Shown here: positions 47,824 to 59,158 of the stretch, piece after piece
How positions within the stretch are numbered: position 1 is the stretch's first letter
Layout of the letters: the number at the start of each line of letters is the position of its first letter
DNA from: Bolinopsis microptera
Taxonomy: Eukaryota; Ctenophora; Tentaculata; Lobata; Bolinopsidae
Reading direction: 5' to 3'
Assembly: GCF_026151205.1 (NCBI RefSeq)
Contig: NC_087072.1
Coordinates: 16,013,669 to 16,073,668 of the forward strand
DNA: 60,000 nt
Position numbers and translations under genes: made by a program
Notes under the pieces: model-generated
What the model saw: only the letters and a program-made list of their open reading frames with translations
Databases searched by the model: none
Told to the model about the DNA's origin: nothing

Positions 47824-48832
47824 TTTTACTGTTGATAGGCGTCATTGAAGATGTTAATGAAAGTATTTCGCAAAATTTTCAATGATATCACAATTTTGTT
47901 CTATGTTTTATATTTGTAAACTGGGAATATTAAATTATATACTTTCTCTGAATCTCTACCTTCATCAACGTGCACTGTGTAATGTGTATTGGACGAAAAG
48001 AAAATAAATAAAGCTTAAAAATTGAATATTAATTAGGAACCTAGAAGATTGAGTACTTGGTTTTTTAAAAGGTCTCCTATTGCTCACATATTATTATTTC
48101 TATCTACTCTTTGGGTCCATACCTTCCTTCGTGAATTCTTCACCTCGGATATAAGTCTGAGAGATTGATGTTCAGGGTGAGACTTCATAATACAGAAGAT
48201 GAGTCTATAATACAGGCATAATCCCCTCTAGGCCTGTATACAACTAGTGTGAAGGATATTTTATAATATAGTATGTATAGTCGTTATACACTGTTATAAA
48301 GCACATTCGAAACTGCCAATTGGAACCGATATTGTTCTATACTACTAGTATAGACAATAGAGTCTTACCATTCAGTGTTAACTAAAGTAGCCAATAACCA
48401 TCATCAAATAATGTCCTCCTCGTCATCAACCTTAATATAACTTTTATTGATCTATTCATGACGGTGAACACTACTCTAATTGTCCATGGTACCATCTGAT
48501 TTTATTATCTTAATTAACTTGCACTTCTTCTCATGATTCATTTAGGTATTTTGGTACACTATTCTCGTGTAAAAACCTTATCCAAGAGTTTGCGAAAAGT
48601 TGAGGTTTTTTTTTTTTTAAAAGAGAGGCTGGGCCAAGATAGCCCACGAGAGGATAGCATTGAGATGCTCTGCCTACCTCTGGGGTGTGGCAACCTTGGG
48701 GAAGGTTGCCGGTGAGATCAGAGTGATTGGTGGAGGATGGTGTAAGATGTTATATGAGTCAAAATGATACGCTTAAATGCCAGCTGGGTTTGGAAAAGTA
48801 AAACGAGACGAGACAGCATATGAGATAATACT
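47824..48832. other. Spacer, no gene seen
   Basis: Mostly AT-rich. From about 48620 the minus-strand sequence is likely the 3' UTR of the LINE fragment that follows. Confidence 0.35.
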
Positions 48833-49240
48833 TTAAGTCACCCCGGTCTGATCCAGCTCTTCCGGCACAATTAAGCGTTTGGTGCGGTTTGCGAAATTGA
48901 CAATTGTGGTGATGTGTTGGTTGTCGAATATGTCATTGACAGAGAGGTAGTAGTCCTGGAAATATTGACCTCTAATTTGGGCAATAGCCGGACACTGTCC
49001 AAGGGAGTGTGAGACAGTTTCCTCTCCGTCGCCGCACATAGGACAAGCACTGGTGTTTGATTTGCAAATGGTGTGAAGGTGTTTATTTAGGCCGCAGTGA
49101 CCCGTGATGAGGTGAACTGCAGTTATGTAGTCTTGTCTGTTGTTGCTGAGTGTAGTGTTGAGGTTTTTGATGATTTTGGCATGCTTGTGGCCGAGTGTCA
49201 GTTTGGTGTGTCTGAGGTTTATTATCTGAATAATAAACAT
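48833..49240 (-). mobile_element. Jockey/R1/I-type LINE fragment, C-terminal zinc-knuckle region
   Basis: The 135-residue frame reads LITGHCGLNKHLHTI, then CPMCGDGEETVSHSLGQCP. This CxxC...H...C block closes ORF2 of many Jockey, R1 and I-type non-LTR elements after the RNase H or RT region. Everything upstream is missing. Inactive. Confidence 0.8.
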
Positions 49241-49960
49241 GAACAGATCTAATTAACTAGTTAAGACTGAGCATTGCTCAGTGAACAATGTTCAGTCTTC
49301 AGGTCTGCTGCCCAGAACAGTAAAGCGCATTTATACACATCATCAACTAATGTCAGTCAGCATTATGAAAAACTACGTTCCATCTCTTACTGCAGTATGT
49401 AGAACGTCTATGTAAAATATGTTTTTTGCCGACTGACGTCGAATATCACAATGCACTGACCACTAGTCGGTTGTTGACTGTTCAAAATTAACGAATTTTG
49501 GCTCCTTCAAAAACATCTTATTTTCTAAATCATCGCCCGTCATTTGTAAACGACTGCTTCAAAACGGTGATTTTGCCAGTACCGTCATATTGTTCTTCTT
49601 TTGATTGGTCGGCGTCGACTGTAAGCCTTCCTTGCGGTGGCTTTCACAACGCGTCCCCATTCTCCAACTCCTGCTGCTGGAGAGAGAGACTCCCAAATTA
49701 TATACCATAAATATATTATACATAGATATCGACAACAGACTCCGAGAGTCTTGAAGCTCTGTTACCACCGCCCCTGGTGCAACCCCTTACGGGTTAACGA
49801 TGGGGAGACAGGGACTTCCAGGGACGGTCCGTCATATTGTTTGTTGTTGATTGAATAATGTCTCAAGTTGTCTGTGATCTGTACAGTCTGCTGTCTGAGT
49901 TTTTTAAACAGGCTCTTAAATGAACATTTTTTGTCCTGTTCAATTTTATACTCTGCAGAA
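49241..49960. other. Upstream region of sulfotransferase D
   Basis: No gene seen. Small inverted repeats (gactgagcattgctcag near 49265). Presumed 5' UTR and promoter at the right end. Confidence 0.3.
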
Positions 49961-52030
49961 ATGTTTACTACAAAAAGGCAGTTCGTGGCCGTAGCTTCCA
50001 TCATTACCGTAATTTGTTTATGCTTTATGGTGACAATTGTTAATCAGCGAAATGATTTTTCAAACACAAGTATACTAAAAGGTTGGTACTTTAACAACAT
50101 TTCAAAACTTTTAACGTTTATTGGATCTTCGCAAATCATTAACCTCAATATGTATTTCACAATTCACATGTTAGATGACGTGTACTTAACACTCATCCAC
50201 ATAACGGCGAACACTAAATATAAATATTTTCTCACAGATATCTCGATAGCTTTGGAGTCACAAAAAGAATCTGATCACAAGGAACATGACTCGAATCCAC
50301 CCATCAAAGACAGAAAGGATATCCTGGATTTCATTCACAAACAATGTAAAAAGTACCACAAGGTCACAGTTGGCCCAGGTGAGGCAGAGAGGCCAAGAAA
50401 AATGGTGCTTCCTAAGAATTGGAGAAAGCATAGAATGGTGTACGCAGGGAATCCTAAGGCTGGGTCATCCTCCTTCAAGAGATGGATTCATGTGATCCAA
50501 GGAGACACCAGGCCTTATGATCAGATCAAACATGTTCACCAAATGGGAAGTTACGGGAAGGTGGACGAACTCTTTGAAGTGGCGGAGAAAAAGCTGGGAC
50601 GTCCTCCGTAAGTTGTTGCGTATAGACAAAGGTTGAAACATGACACTCTTCATACTTTCATGGGAGCGTGAACTAATATCTTAATGTCTCACTGTATCAT
50701 TACTTTGTCAGGACGCTGAAGGAAGCCACGGAGGATTTTTTTAAAGTAACTGTAGTAAGGAATCCAGTAACAAAACTACTGTCGGGATATAGAGACAAAG
50801 TTGAAAGGTACCTCCATCTTTAATTGAACATTATCTTCATCCTTAGGTGCTCAGTTTAAAACAACTAATGTCTAGACGTTGGTGAAATCAGACCCATTTC
50901 TACAAAATAATAAAATTTATTTTGGGCAAGCTCAAGATGGGATCCACGAAATAATCCATAGTTATGTACATTTTAGATTTGTTGATAAGTTTTAAGTTAT
51001 TTAATAATAATTTCATTCAGGGTATCAGCAACTGGTATCAGGCCCGCAATGTTCAAGTTCAATCCAGATCTCAACGTAAACAGCACAAAAGCTGAAAAGT
51101 ATAAGGCCTTTGTACAAGCCGTAACCGCTGGAAAGGTAATTTGAACAATTCAATTCATAATTTCATTTAATTTTTACAAAAAAAGCCATAAAATTATACT
51201 TTTGTCTATTAATATGCAATGTGTCTTACCTGGAAAGATATTTTATTTGAATTGTAATGACCAATCCTACTTCAGTTAAGAAATCATCACTTCACACCTC
51301 AATGGCACAAGATGAAGATCTGTGACTTTCCTTACGACGCGATACTACAAGTAAGACTTAATCCCTGTTTCATGCCAGCCCCCCTTTATTATAGTGCTCG
51401 GAAACGCGGCGAGCACCCCCGTCATAACTCGTATTACGCAGAATTCCGCATTAGCTGAACGGGGACCAATATAACAAAAACGTTCAAATCTCGAAATATC
51501 CTATTCCCAAGAATGATCACCATTTGGTACTCGTAAACTTTTCAGACGGAGACAGCCAACGAGCAGATAAAAGTGGTACAGGAACATACTAATACCTCAC
51601 AGTATATCTTTCCTGGCTCTAGAGCGGAGACGGGTAGAGATGAGGGCATTTCTACCTTGCAAAGGACCAGAGGGTACGATTATTCTATGTTGTTTGAATT
51701 TTAGAGAACAATAATGAAATACTTTATCTAACCCTGAAAATCTTGTTATTGATGTATCTCTGTGTGATCGCCGCAGTGAACTAAATTACACCAATATTGT
51801 TCAGATATTACAGCTTGTTCGAACCAGAGCTTATGGATAAACTTTACAACTACTTTTTATGGGACTTCGTTCTGATGGGATACTCTAAACTTGATAATCC
51901 CAACTTTCCTCATCTGGACTTTGATCAGGATATAAAAAAAGAGTTTGGACATTTGTTGAAAAATCATATTGATATGGTGACCGCTAATCCTGGAACAGAC
52001 GGAACAAATAAACCAACAGCTAAACCATGA
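49961..52030 (+). CDS. Carbohydrate sulfotransferase-like protein D (7 exons, 376 aa)
   Basis: Exons: 49961-50081, 50238-50607, 50712-50807, 51021-51135, 51276-51350, 51546-51673 and 51805-52030. It is the most diverged paralogue and lacks the small second exon of A-C. Signal anchor: FVAVASIITVICLCFMVTIV. 5'-PSB NPKAGSSSFKRW near 112-123; 3'-PB RNPVTKLLSGYRDK near 180-193. HFTPQWHKMKICDFPYDAIL, EHTNTSQYIFPGS and WDFVLMGYSKLDNPNFPHLD follow. The sixth exon is 128 bp instead of 125, and its end (LQRTRG) has lost the ATVxLAHE segment. Intron 1 (50082-50237, donor gttggt) is 156 bp, a multiple of three with no stop, so retaining it would give a 428-residue protein. Confidence 0.9.
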
Positions 52031-52295
52031 TGAAAAGCGAATTTTACATTTTGAACAAAGTTTGAAGTTTGAACTTTAACTATATCAGCTATCTTATTTT
52101 AAAGTGGAAATGCATTTTATTTATAGTATTTATTTATCGCAACGGAATGTTACTATTGTTGCCTTTTACTACTGTATTAACATTAAGGCGATTGTCGTGG
52201 GAAACATTGTTTATTCATAGCATCAGCAATCAGAATATTATTATCTTTGAATAATTGTGCTTTAATTCAATAGATTCCCGCTGTTGGTGGAAAGG
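52031..52295. other. 3' flank of gene D
   Basis: AT-rich, likely 3' UTR. No feature seen. Confidence 0.35.
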
Positions 52296-52303
52296 GTACA
52301 CGA

Positions 52304-52577
52304 CAGTGGCGTAACGAAGGCCCGACGGGCCATGCCGACCCTGCTGTGCGAATTGTCGTTTGAATGTGGGACAATTTTAAAAAAATTAACTACGGTACTA
52401 GCAAAACTGCGCGTTTTGATCTAGAAACACATTTTTTAGAGTATCCTCTAAAATCATCTAATTTGTTCAATTTTAGGGAGGGGCGCAAAAAGGGGAGGGG
52501 GCACCAACAGGGGGGCGCTTTTTCAGCGGGGGGGGGGGGGGGGGCGCCAATACTCAATAGGCAACGTTACACCACTG
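52304..52577. mobile_element. hAT-like MITE, 8-bp TSD
   Basis: GTACACGA on both sides (52296-52303, 52578-52585). Terminal inverted repeats CAGTGGCGTAACG / CAGTGGTGTAACG. A G-rich right half includes a run of about 17 G at 52529-52545. Non-coding. Confidence 0.88.
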
Positions 52578-52585
52578 GTACACGA

Positions 52586-53806
52586 TGGACAAACTCTATA
52601 TTATTTGGAAAACAATGTTTGGTTAAATGTCATTACACGGCACTATGGAGTACCAATTACCGTTATATTTATCTTATAATACATATATCATTCATCATTC
52701 AACAAAGATATCTCATATCACCATGATACAGTCAAAAATGGTAAAATAAAGCTGGCAATTATCAGATATCCAGAGGTCACCATGATCAGTGACGTAAAAT
52801 GGGTGGCGACTTGCCCCCTTAATGATAGGCACGGAAAGTGCCAGCATCCAGCCACGTACACACGTGGAAGACCCATTACGCGGCCTTTGTCGTGTGCCGA
52901 AGCAGCATAATAGGTAAAATGAAACATCGATAATGGGGGCCTTCTCAGTTCTCTGAGCTTTTAAAAATGCATTTTCACACTATATAGAGGTTTGTGACGA
53001 TTTATCAAATAATTTGGGAATAGGGAGAGGCTACACTACTAACATTATTACAAATATTCCTTTTAATTTCACTTTATTGTGGCAATATTTTGAATTTTCA
53101 GCAATTTCGTCTAAATTTTTACACCGATAAAATAAGGTTTTATCTAGACGAACAGATAATTTAAAAAAACTAAACATCACTATCTATTACCTGTGTGTAA
53201 ACATATCCCAAATAACGAGCTTAAGCCTAAACGATGGAAACCAGTGAACCACAACAACTAACAAGCGAGATAAGAATTACCTAAATCGACACCTTAATCG
53301 TGCTACTAATTATAGTACGTCACTCAGAAAATGACATTGCATAATGAGCACTCCCCGACATTACGCGCACTTGTAGAAAATAACAATCTTAAGAAAAATC
53401 AGTTCGGCGTTCGCGTCCAATCTTCAAAAGTAGATCTTGAAATGTAGATAGCTAGAGGTGGACAATGTGGCCCAAGAAGAAGAACTTGTTCTGCTGTTAA
53501 GCTTGCATTTTCTAATGAGCTTTTACTTTGAGTGAGCTTTTACTTTGAAAATGTAGAAATTAAACACAGAGTATCACTATTCACATCAAGTATATAATTG
53601 AAATTGTAACCGTGTTTAACCATAACATAAATACTAATTGAAATCCATGAAATTTAAAATAAATCTGAAAGAAAAGCCTTGAACTTTGAAGATCCCTGGT
53701 CAGGCGTCAGCAGATTAAAATATATAACAAAGGTAAGGCCGCTAACTTCAGGTAACATCGTCAACATATTTTTAACACCACGTGATAATTACCGAACACG
53801 TGATAG
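52586..53806. other. Spacer between gene D and SPCS2
   Basis: No gene seen. Genes on opposite strands converge here, so it probably holds the two 3' UTRs. Confidence 0.35.
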
Positions 53807-56800
53807 TTACTGAGCTTTAGATTTAAACATGCTCTGGTACAGCTGCTCAGTTTCCTTCTCAATGATGTCCGGGAGTATTTTACCAGACTCGTCCAGCCAC
53901 GTACTGATACATTTGGTGTACTTTACCTCCGATGTAGTGCCATCTACTTCACTTTCTCCCTGTTGGAATTATGATCAGCTGTGAGTAAAAATTAAAGAAA
54001 ATAAATGGATTTTATTTATTACCTGCCCTATGCTATGTATGACTGTATGATGGTTATGGATAAAGTAATGTTAGAAATGATTTGTTCATGTGACTGTTTC
54101 AAGTACAAAACAGTACAAGGACACGTACACACTACATATATGTCACCTGCAAATTTAAATGTGACCTCCCCCATTTGTGGGTGGGTACAGTTAACTTACG
54201 GAGATGGTGTAGTCGCCAGAGTAACGGGGAATATAACTTGACAGTTTCACCTTGTTACCATTTAGATGTCCCTCGAAAAATGTGCCTTTTTCTACAAACT
54301 GAAAATCAAAAGGTAAGCAGTCAAAAGGTAAGCAGTCAATGATGTAAAATGTGATTTTACATCATCAAACAATTGTTTCTTTTAAGAAGCACCACTATTA
54401 TACAGGAAGATTTGGAGAATAGTAACCAGAATTTTCAAAATTTTTATTGAAAATAATAAATGTGGTGTGAATAAAACAACTTACCCACTCCCAGACGTAT
54501 AGGAGGCCAGTAATAGTAAAGTAGGACAAACTGCACAGAGCCAGTATCAGCTTTGACTCTGAAATAACACCATTAGATAACTTATTTACAAGATTCTGGA
54601 TTCCAAACACTATCAGGCCCTAAGTACCTCTTTTCATTATTATATGGTTTACCAGCAGATAAGGTGTAACAATCAGCCTCAGCTGCGCTTAATAATATCG
54701 TCTCACCAGAGGCGGCTATTGAGGGCGTCCAGGCGTCTGTGGACGCCCTAAAATTATTATCTGGTGGCTGGTGCTTGAAAACAGAAATAGTGATTAGTAA
54801 TAGTATTCGGAAATATCTAACCGCAATATAAAGCTCTTTTTTCACTCAAACGTTCGAATGTAAGAGCACGCATGATCTTTGTGAAATTTTGTGTTCTAGG
54901 GTGTCCAATCCTCGTTTGGACAATTAAGCCGCGCAGTTTTAACACAGTTAATTGTAAACGGTACAAAGCACATCAACGCATCCTAGTACGACGTGGCCAT
55001 GTACAAAAATGTAGTTGGACCCCCCCTGATACTGCGCGGCTGAGATCGTTATACACGTGTGGTGCCCTGTTTTACCTCTAGCTCTGTTATAAATTTTGTT
55101 TTTGTTTGCTGCCTGTGACACATTACATACATGGGGCCCTGTGTGTAACTGTAATGTTCGTTGGAATAATTTAATTAATTCTCTGCTATGGTAATGGTAT
55201 TGTATGCAGTCATCGGTGAATAGACATCGGCAGTTTGTGGGGGGGGGGGAGCTTGGGGCACCCCCCCCCCCCCCCCCCCCCCAGACCCTCGATTCACGAT
55301 AGGACACCCAACAAAACTGCCAGCCAGCTCCCACGAGCCGCCTCTACGTCTCATGACTTAAGCCCTTAGTCGCACATGCCAACCAAGAAACGTCATAATC
55401 GCTCCGATTAACTCCGAGCTAACACCCCTATTATCAATATCCTTATCTAATCTTCATCATAACTTTAACACGTGCCCGGTTATATGCTCCTTACTGAGTA
55501 CTGACGGTAGTAAACCTCCTTTCTATTTTCGCTTATTGTAGTCTGGTCTATAACGTTAGCAGCGAACAACCTCTAAGTTATTTTCAATGCTGTGGCTACT
55601 TTTTTAATGTTTGAACGTCATGCACCAATTATTAGGGGGTCGTTCACATATTACATAATCACTGAGGGGGGAGAGGGGTTCCTTAATGATTACGCTAGTG
55701 AAATTTTAACACAATAGCTAAGTGTAGAACTGATTATCTCAATTCTCAACAGCCGTTTTCTCGAATATTCGGCTGAGTGGACCGGGGGCTGCATAGACCA
55801 CTCAGGATCCTTAGCTGAGCGTCGACAACGCTCACCCCACGGCTAGTGACAGAGTTGGGAATCGAACCTGGTACCTCGAGAAATACCAGGCCGATTTACC
55901 AACTGAGCCACTAAGCCGTGATTAAGGGGGGGGGGGGGGGGGGGTGTTAAATATTGGCCAACAAGTTATTGTGTAATATGTGAACGCCCCATGTTTCCTA
56001 ACCAGAACGAATTATTTAATGTACACTGCTCATGTATGTTTTCCGACATGTAAGCTTCGACAAATTTTGTTCTTTTCAAATCCTCATAGTTTAGTAGTTG
56101 CACAAAGCACATTATATATACAGATCTTACTAATTTAGTTTCCTTCATTGTACTAATAGTCTCTATTCTCCACAGAATAATTACATGCTACTCACTGTAG
56201 GATAAAAAACAATATCAGACTGTAGCACCAGACATGGTAGAACCAGAAGATGGCTCCAGCAAGGTGATAGACATAACCTTTGGAACACTCATGGCGTTAT
56301 GTCAACTAATGGGAACGTTTGGAAATATTGCCTCCCTGATTTTCTTCGTGACACACAAGAAAAAGGCCCTGGCTACCCTTCTTTACATAATAATATGTAT
56401 CCTTGATACATGTATTTTGATTACCAACATCCCCGTTATGGCGAGCTTGATGAATGGCAGGGATGCAATGTTGTTTGGGAATGAAATATTCTGTGTTTTT
56501 TGGGTTAACTTCAGTACCGGTATCCTTTTACCAGCCTCCTTTGCTGTAGTCACCACTTTGAGCATATCCCGCACCTTATGTATTGTCTTTCCATTTTATT
56601 GCATCAAAAAGTGGTCGGTTATGAAAACCTTAGCTGTGTATCTAGTAGGACTGGTAGCATATATTGGAGTGGGAAATTTCATAATTCAAGATACTATTGA
56701 ATATAAAGATACAGTGGGATACTGTTCATTGTCATCTGCCCCCTCAGTTGATAGTTTATCAACTACTGAATTTGTATTACCTCTTCCTTTTGCTGTTTTG

Positions 56801-57923
56801 ATTGGACTGCCATCTATTTTTACCTTAGTCAGTTTTTTTATGAGTACTTCACACTTAAAAAGAGACAAGCTTCCATTACAATTGCTTTATTTACAGGGAC
56901 CTTTCTTATCTGTAGCTCGGTTTTTTTCGTTAACTGTGTAGCAGTAACAATCCTCATATATTACGATAAATTCAAAGATTCTGTTTACATAAAAAATTGG
57001 TTTTTGAAATACTATGCAATGCTAGTGGCTGATATTTTTCTGCCATGCCTTAACTCAGCTCTTAGTCCATTGATTTACTTCTGTCGAATGGGAATCTTCA
57101 GGAAATTTAAGCAAAGGCATGGAGTAGCAGTGGAGTTAGCCACGGAAGGCAGTGTCCCATGAAATTTATATAATCTTATTTATCTTATTTTAGACACGTA
57201 GAATAATAGTTGATTAGAGAATGTTCATAATTTAATATTTAAATTCTAGCTTTATAACTCTGGAGCATGACGTTGTACAGTACTATGGATATTTAAATTG
57301 AAAGAATACACACCAGAATTTTTATTGAGTAAAAATGAATTAAAGTAACATAAGAAAAGATGAACATATGACCAACCAGGGAAGGGATGAAGAAAGTCAT
57401 ACAAGCAACCAAATCCAGAGAAAACACAGGCTATGAAGCAAATAAGGAGTCTGGTGTCTCTTGTTTTGAAAGTCTCTGTAACACTGTACTTTGTAGTGAA
57501 AGTCTTGCGCAGCAGATCATCAATTCCATTCTTCACTGCAACCTGTAGCGAATATGGCAATTAAATTACATTTTAACGGACAATTAAACTGAGCCTATAT
57601 ATAATATGTTATGTTTATCATACTACAGTACAGAGTTAGATGACGAAGAGAATTTAAAACACAACTGATTTTTTAAATTTCCCCAAACACAGCTTTTGAC
57701 TAGCGGTTTCTAATACATATATTATATAATAATATCATAGATCTGCCACTTGAAAGACTATAGCCTGGTGAATAATTTCTAGTTTACGATTCAATTCAAT
57801 CATTATATTGGAAAAGTTGAAACAGGGTTGCTTTACGATAAAATCGCCTACCTTGTCGTACTTTTCCACAATTACAGGCTTATCATCATCTACCTTCCAA
57901 GTGTCGACAATCTTTTTCACCAT
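53807..57923 (-). CDS. SPCS2: Signal peptidase complex subunit 2 (5 exons, 187 aa)
   Basis: Minus-strand exons: 57923-57852, 57542-57377, 54558-54485, 54298-54200 and 53959-53807. All borders are GT-AG, and the lengths sum to 187 codons plus stop. SPCS2 is an ER-membrane, non-catalytic subunit of the complex that removes signal peptides. Evidence: WKVDDDKPVIVEKYDKVAVK at the N-terminus (family: WKIDDKPV...AVKN); a first membrane segment at about 55-73 (LLICFIACVFSGFGCLYDF); then HPFPESKLILALCSLSYF across the exon 2/3 junction, nearly identical to vertebrate SPCS2; a second membrane segment at about 82-101; and a cytosolic C-terminal domain with STWLDESGKILPD. It is shorter than vertebrate SPCS2 (about 226) in the N-terminal tail and the loop after the second membrane segment. 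Intron 2 (2.8 kb) hosts a GPCR gene on the opposite strand. Confidence 0.93.
54722..54750. repeat. Hairpin GGCGTCCA...TGGACGCC in SPCS2 intron 2
   Basis: An 8-bp GC-rich stem with an 8-base loop, in otherwise AT-rich intron sequence. Confidence 0.7.
55239..55283. repeat. Homopolymer G and C runs
   Basis: A run of about 10 G followed within 20 bases by about 22 C. Such runs are unstable and their length in the assembly is doubtful. Confidence 0.9.
55636..55990. mobile_element. MITE with GTTCACATATTAC termini, interrupted by a SINE
   Basis: The left end reads GGGGTCGTTCACATATTACA; the right end, inverted, GGGGCGTTCACATATTACAC. Between them are a tRNA-derived SINE and a G run of about 18. No transposase. 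Confidence 0.75.
55770..55921 (-). mobile_element. tRNA-derived SINE
   Basis: Minus-strand Pol III promoter boxes: A box TGGCTCAGTTGG (55910-55899) and B box GGTTCGATTCC (55868-55858), 30 bases apart, as in tRNA genes. The tRNA-like head begins near 55921 (acggcttagtggctcagttg) after a homopolymer. The acceptor and T stems do not pair properly, so it is not a functional tRNA. A non-tRNA body continues to about 55770; its exact end is uncertain. Confidence 0.75.
56234..57162 (+). pseudogene. Class-A-like GPCR, single exon, one frameshift, nested in SPCS2 intron 2
   Basis: Frame 56234-56941 covers TM1-TM5, and a second frame from about 56862 to 57162 covers TM6, TM7 and the tail; together about 309 residues. 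Visible: GTFGNIASLIFF in TM1, a conserved Cys before TM3 (EIFCVFW) and one in the second extracellular loop (GYCSLSS), SISRTLCIVFPF at the DRY position, and SPLIYFCRMGIFRKFKQRHG at the NPxxY position. The DRY and NPxxY motifs are thus degenerate (SRT, SPLIY), as in some lineage-specific receptors. The frames differ by one base at a run of five A (56857-56861) in the third intracellular loop. Everything else is intact, so this is a fresh pseudogene or a homopolymer error. Ligand unknown. It lies in SPCS2 intron 2, antisense to that gene. Confidence 0.85.
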
Positions 57924-58163
57924 TTTGTCTTGTTATGCCTTGTAGCTGATCAAAAGTTATATGTTATTTACATAAACAGTACCATTGGGGTTAAAACAAA
58001 GATCAAATTATGAAATTAATGCAAAAGGTATGGTACAATTAATATAGTAACCCAATCAATCAATAAAGTGAGCTTAAAAAAGCAGCTTGCTGTGCTAGTC
58101 AGCACACAACCAAAAAAACTAATTGTTCCTCCAAAGAAACTTAAGACCAATGCAATATTTGTT
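57924..58163. other. SPCS2 upstream region
   Basis: Immediate upstream sequence on the minus strand; presumed promoter and 5' UTR. No motif is clear enough to call. Confidence 0.3.
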
Positions 58164-58257
58164 ATAATACCTTCCGGGAATTATATCCACTAAAACTCGT
58201 GGACACTGAGAGCTGATAATTCGCAGATATATCCCGCAAGGGAAGCGAAGGTATTAT
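58164..58257. mobile_element. 94-bp MITE with ATAATACCTTC termini
   Basis: The left end is ATAATACCTTCC; the right end, inverted, ATAATACCTTCGCTT. Same terminal family as 58406-58494. Confidence 0.7.
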
Positions 58258-58405
58258 CAGCATAGACTGCGAGTCACCTCCGACTGGCTGGCGGCAAGTT
58301 TCAAAAAAAATAACACCGGCGTACTATATATTACACACTATGTTGTATCATGCGCACGTATCGGATTTCACACATTCCAATCGGAACCAGAAGATATTAT
58401 AACAT

Positions 58406-58494
58406 ATAATACCTTCGCTTTTTCGTGCCCGTGCGTTCCCTCCAGCAAGCTGTCGGGAATTATCGCGCTCAGCACTCAGAAGCGAAGGTATTAT
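58406..58494. mobile_element. 89-bp MITE with ATAATACCTTCGCTT termini
   Basis: 15-bp terminal inverted repeats, ATAATACCTTCGCTT at both ends. The interior has gggaattatcgcgctcagc, also partly shared with the preceding element. Confidence 0.8.
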
Positions 58495-58843
58495 AGTATT
58501 TTGATCCTGTCTCGTGTAATGGAAATTGTGTGTTCATTAAAATCAGTGTATTATAGTAATTTAAAATGTAATCTTGTCTTAAATGCTGAGAAAAATTTCA
58601 AACAGTATATATATATACAATAAATTAAATCAAGTGATGCAATTGGCAGAGCACAATCGTAGATCCTGAGCAATAGATATCATCTATCCCTCGTAGCTCT
58701 TCTCCTCAGGTATCAGGTTGAAGGAGACATTGGATATAGCATAGGGGCGGTCCATGCCTTCTTTCCTTTCCACGTACATCTCTCAACTGCTACTAGCACA
58801 CTCCTCATTATATCCATGCTCAGGCGTGTCCTGATGTTACACA

Positions 58844-59158
58844 TCACCTGGCTGTTATGTAGTCCTCCTTGGTCTTGGTGGATATCAACACAGCAAGTCT
58901 CCTTTTGAAACGCTTGGCCTCAGGTGCCATTCCTCCTGTAGTGGTAAATACAAGGGGGACGAATGGCCCTTTCTCCAATTGTAGCACTTGGTTCATGTTC
59001 TTTTTATCAATCTCGTGCAGAGTGTAGAGCTGTGACATGGTCTTTCCTTGATATGTAGGCGATTTAGGATTGGAAATGCACACATCAAAGAAAGTCCTCT
59101 CAAACAAATGTGCTCCACACTCCTCTTGCTGATATATCGAGCCTAGCCTTATCAGCAT
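58844..59158 (-). mobile_element. Transposon-derived ORF fragment (ERTFFDVCISNP...GGMAPEAKRF)
   Basis: About 104 residues: FERTFFDVCISNPKSPTYQG, KNMNQVLQLEKGPFVPLVF, then TTTGGMAPEAKRFKRRLAVL. I recognise this domain (FFDVRVxNP...E-GxFxPLVFxxTGGMGxE...F-KRLA) as the C-terminal part of retroelement-like proteins abundant in cnidarian and other invertebrate genomes, possibly a PD-(D/E)XK-type nuclease fold. The class call rests on memory of the family, not on a search. No upstream domains are in frame. Confidence 0.55.

Noticed and set aside
49868-50611. One continuous 247-codon exon starting at 49868 for sulfotransferase D
   Set aside because: The ATG at 49961 matches the signal-anchor starts of the paralogues (MF...), and splicing 50081 to 50238 keeps the same phases as genes A-C. 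Retention is kept only as a finding.
54582-54845. Minus-strand ORF in SPCS2 intron 2
   Set aside because: Lies between confirmed exons 2 and 3, has no similarity to SPCS2 and no matching splice sites.
55858-55921. Functional tRNA gene on the minus strand
   Set aside because: A and B boxes are present, but the T stem and acceptor stem do not pair; better read as a SINE head.
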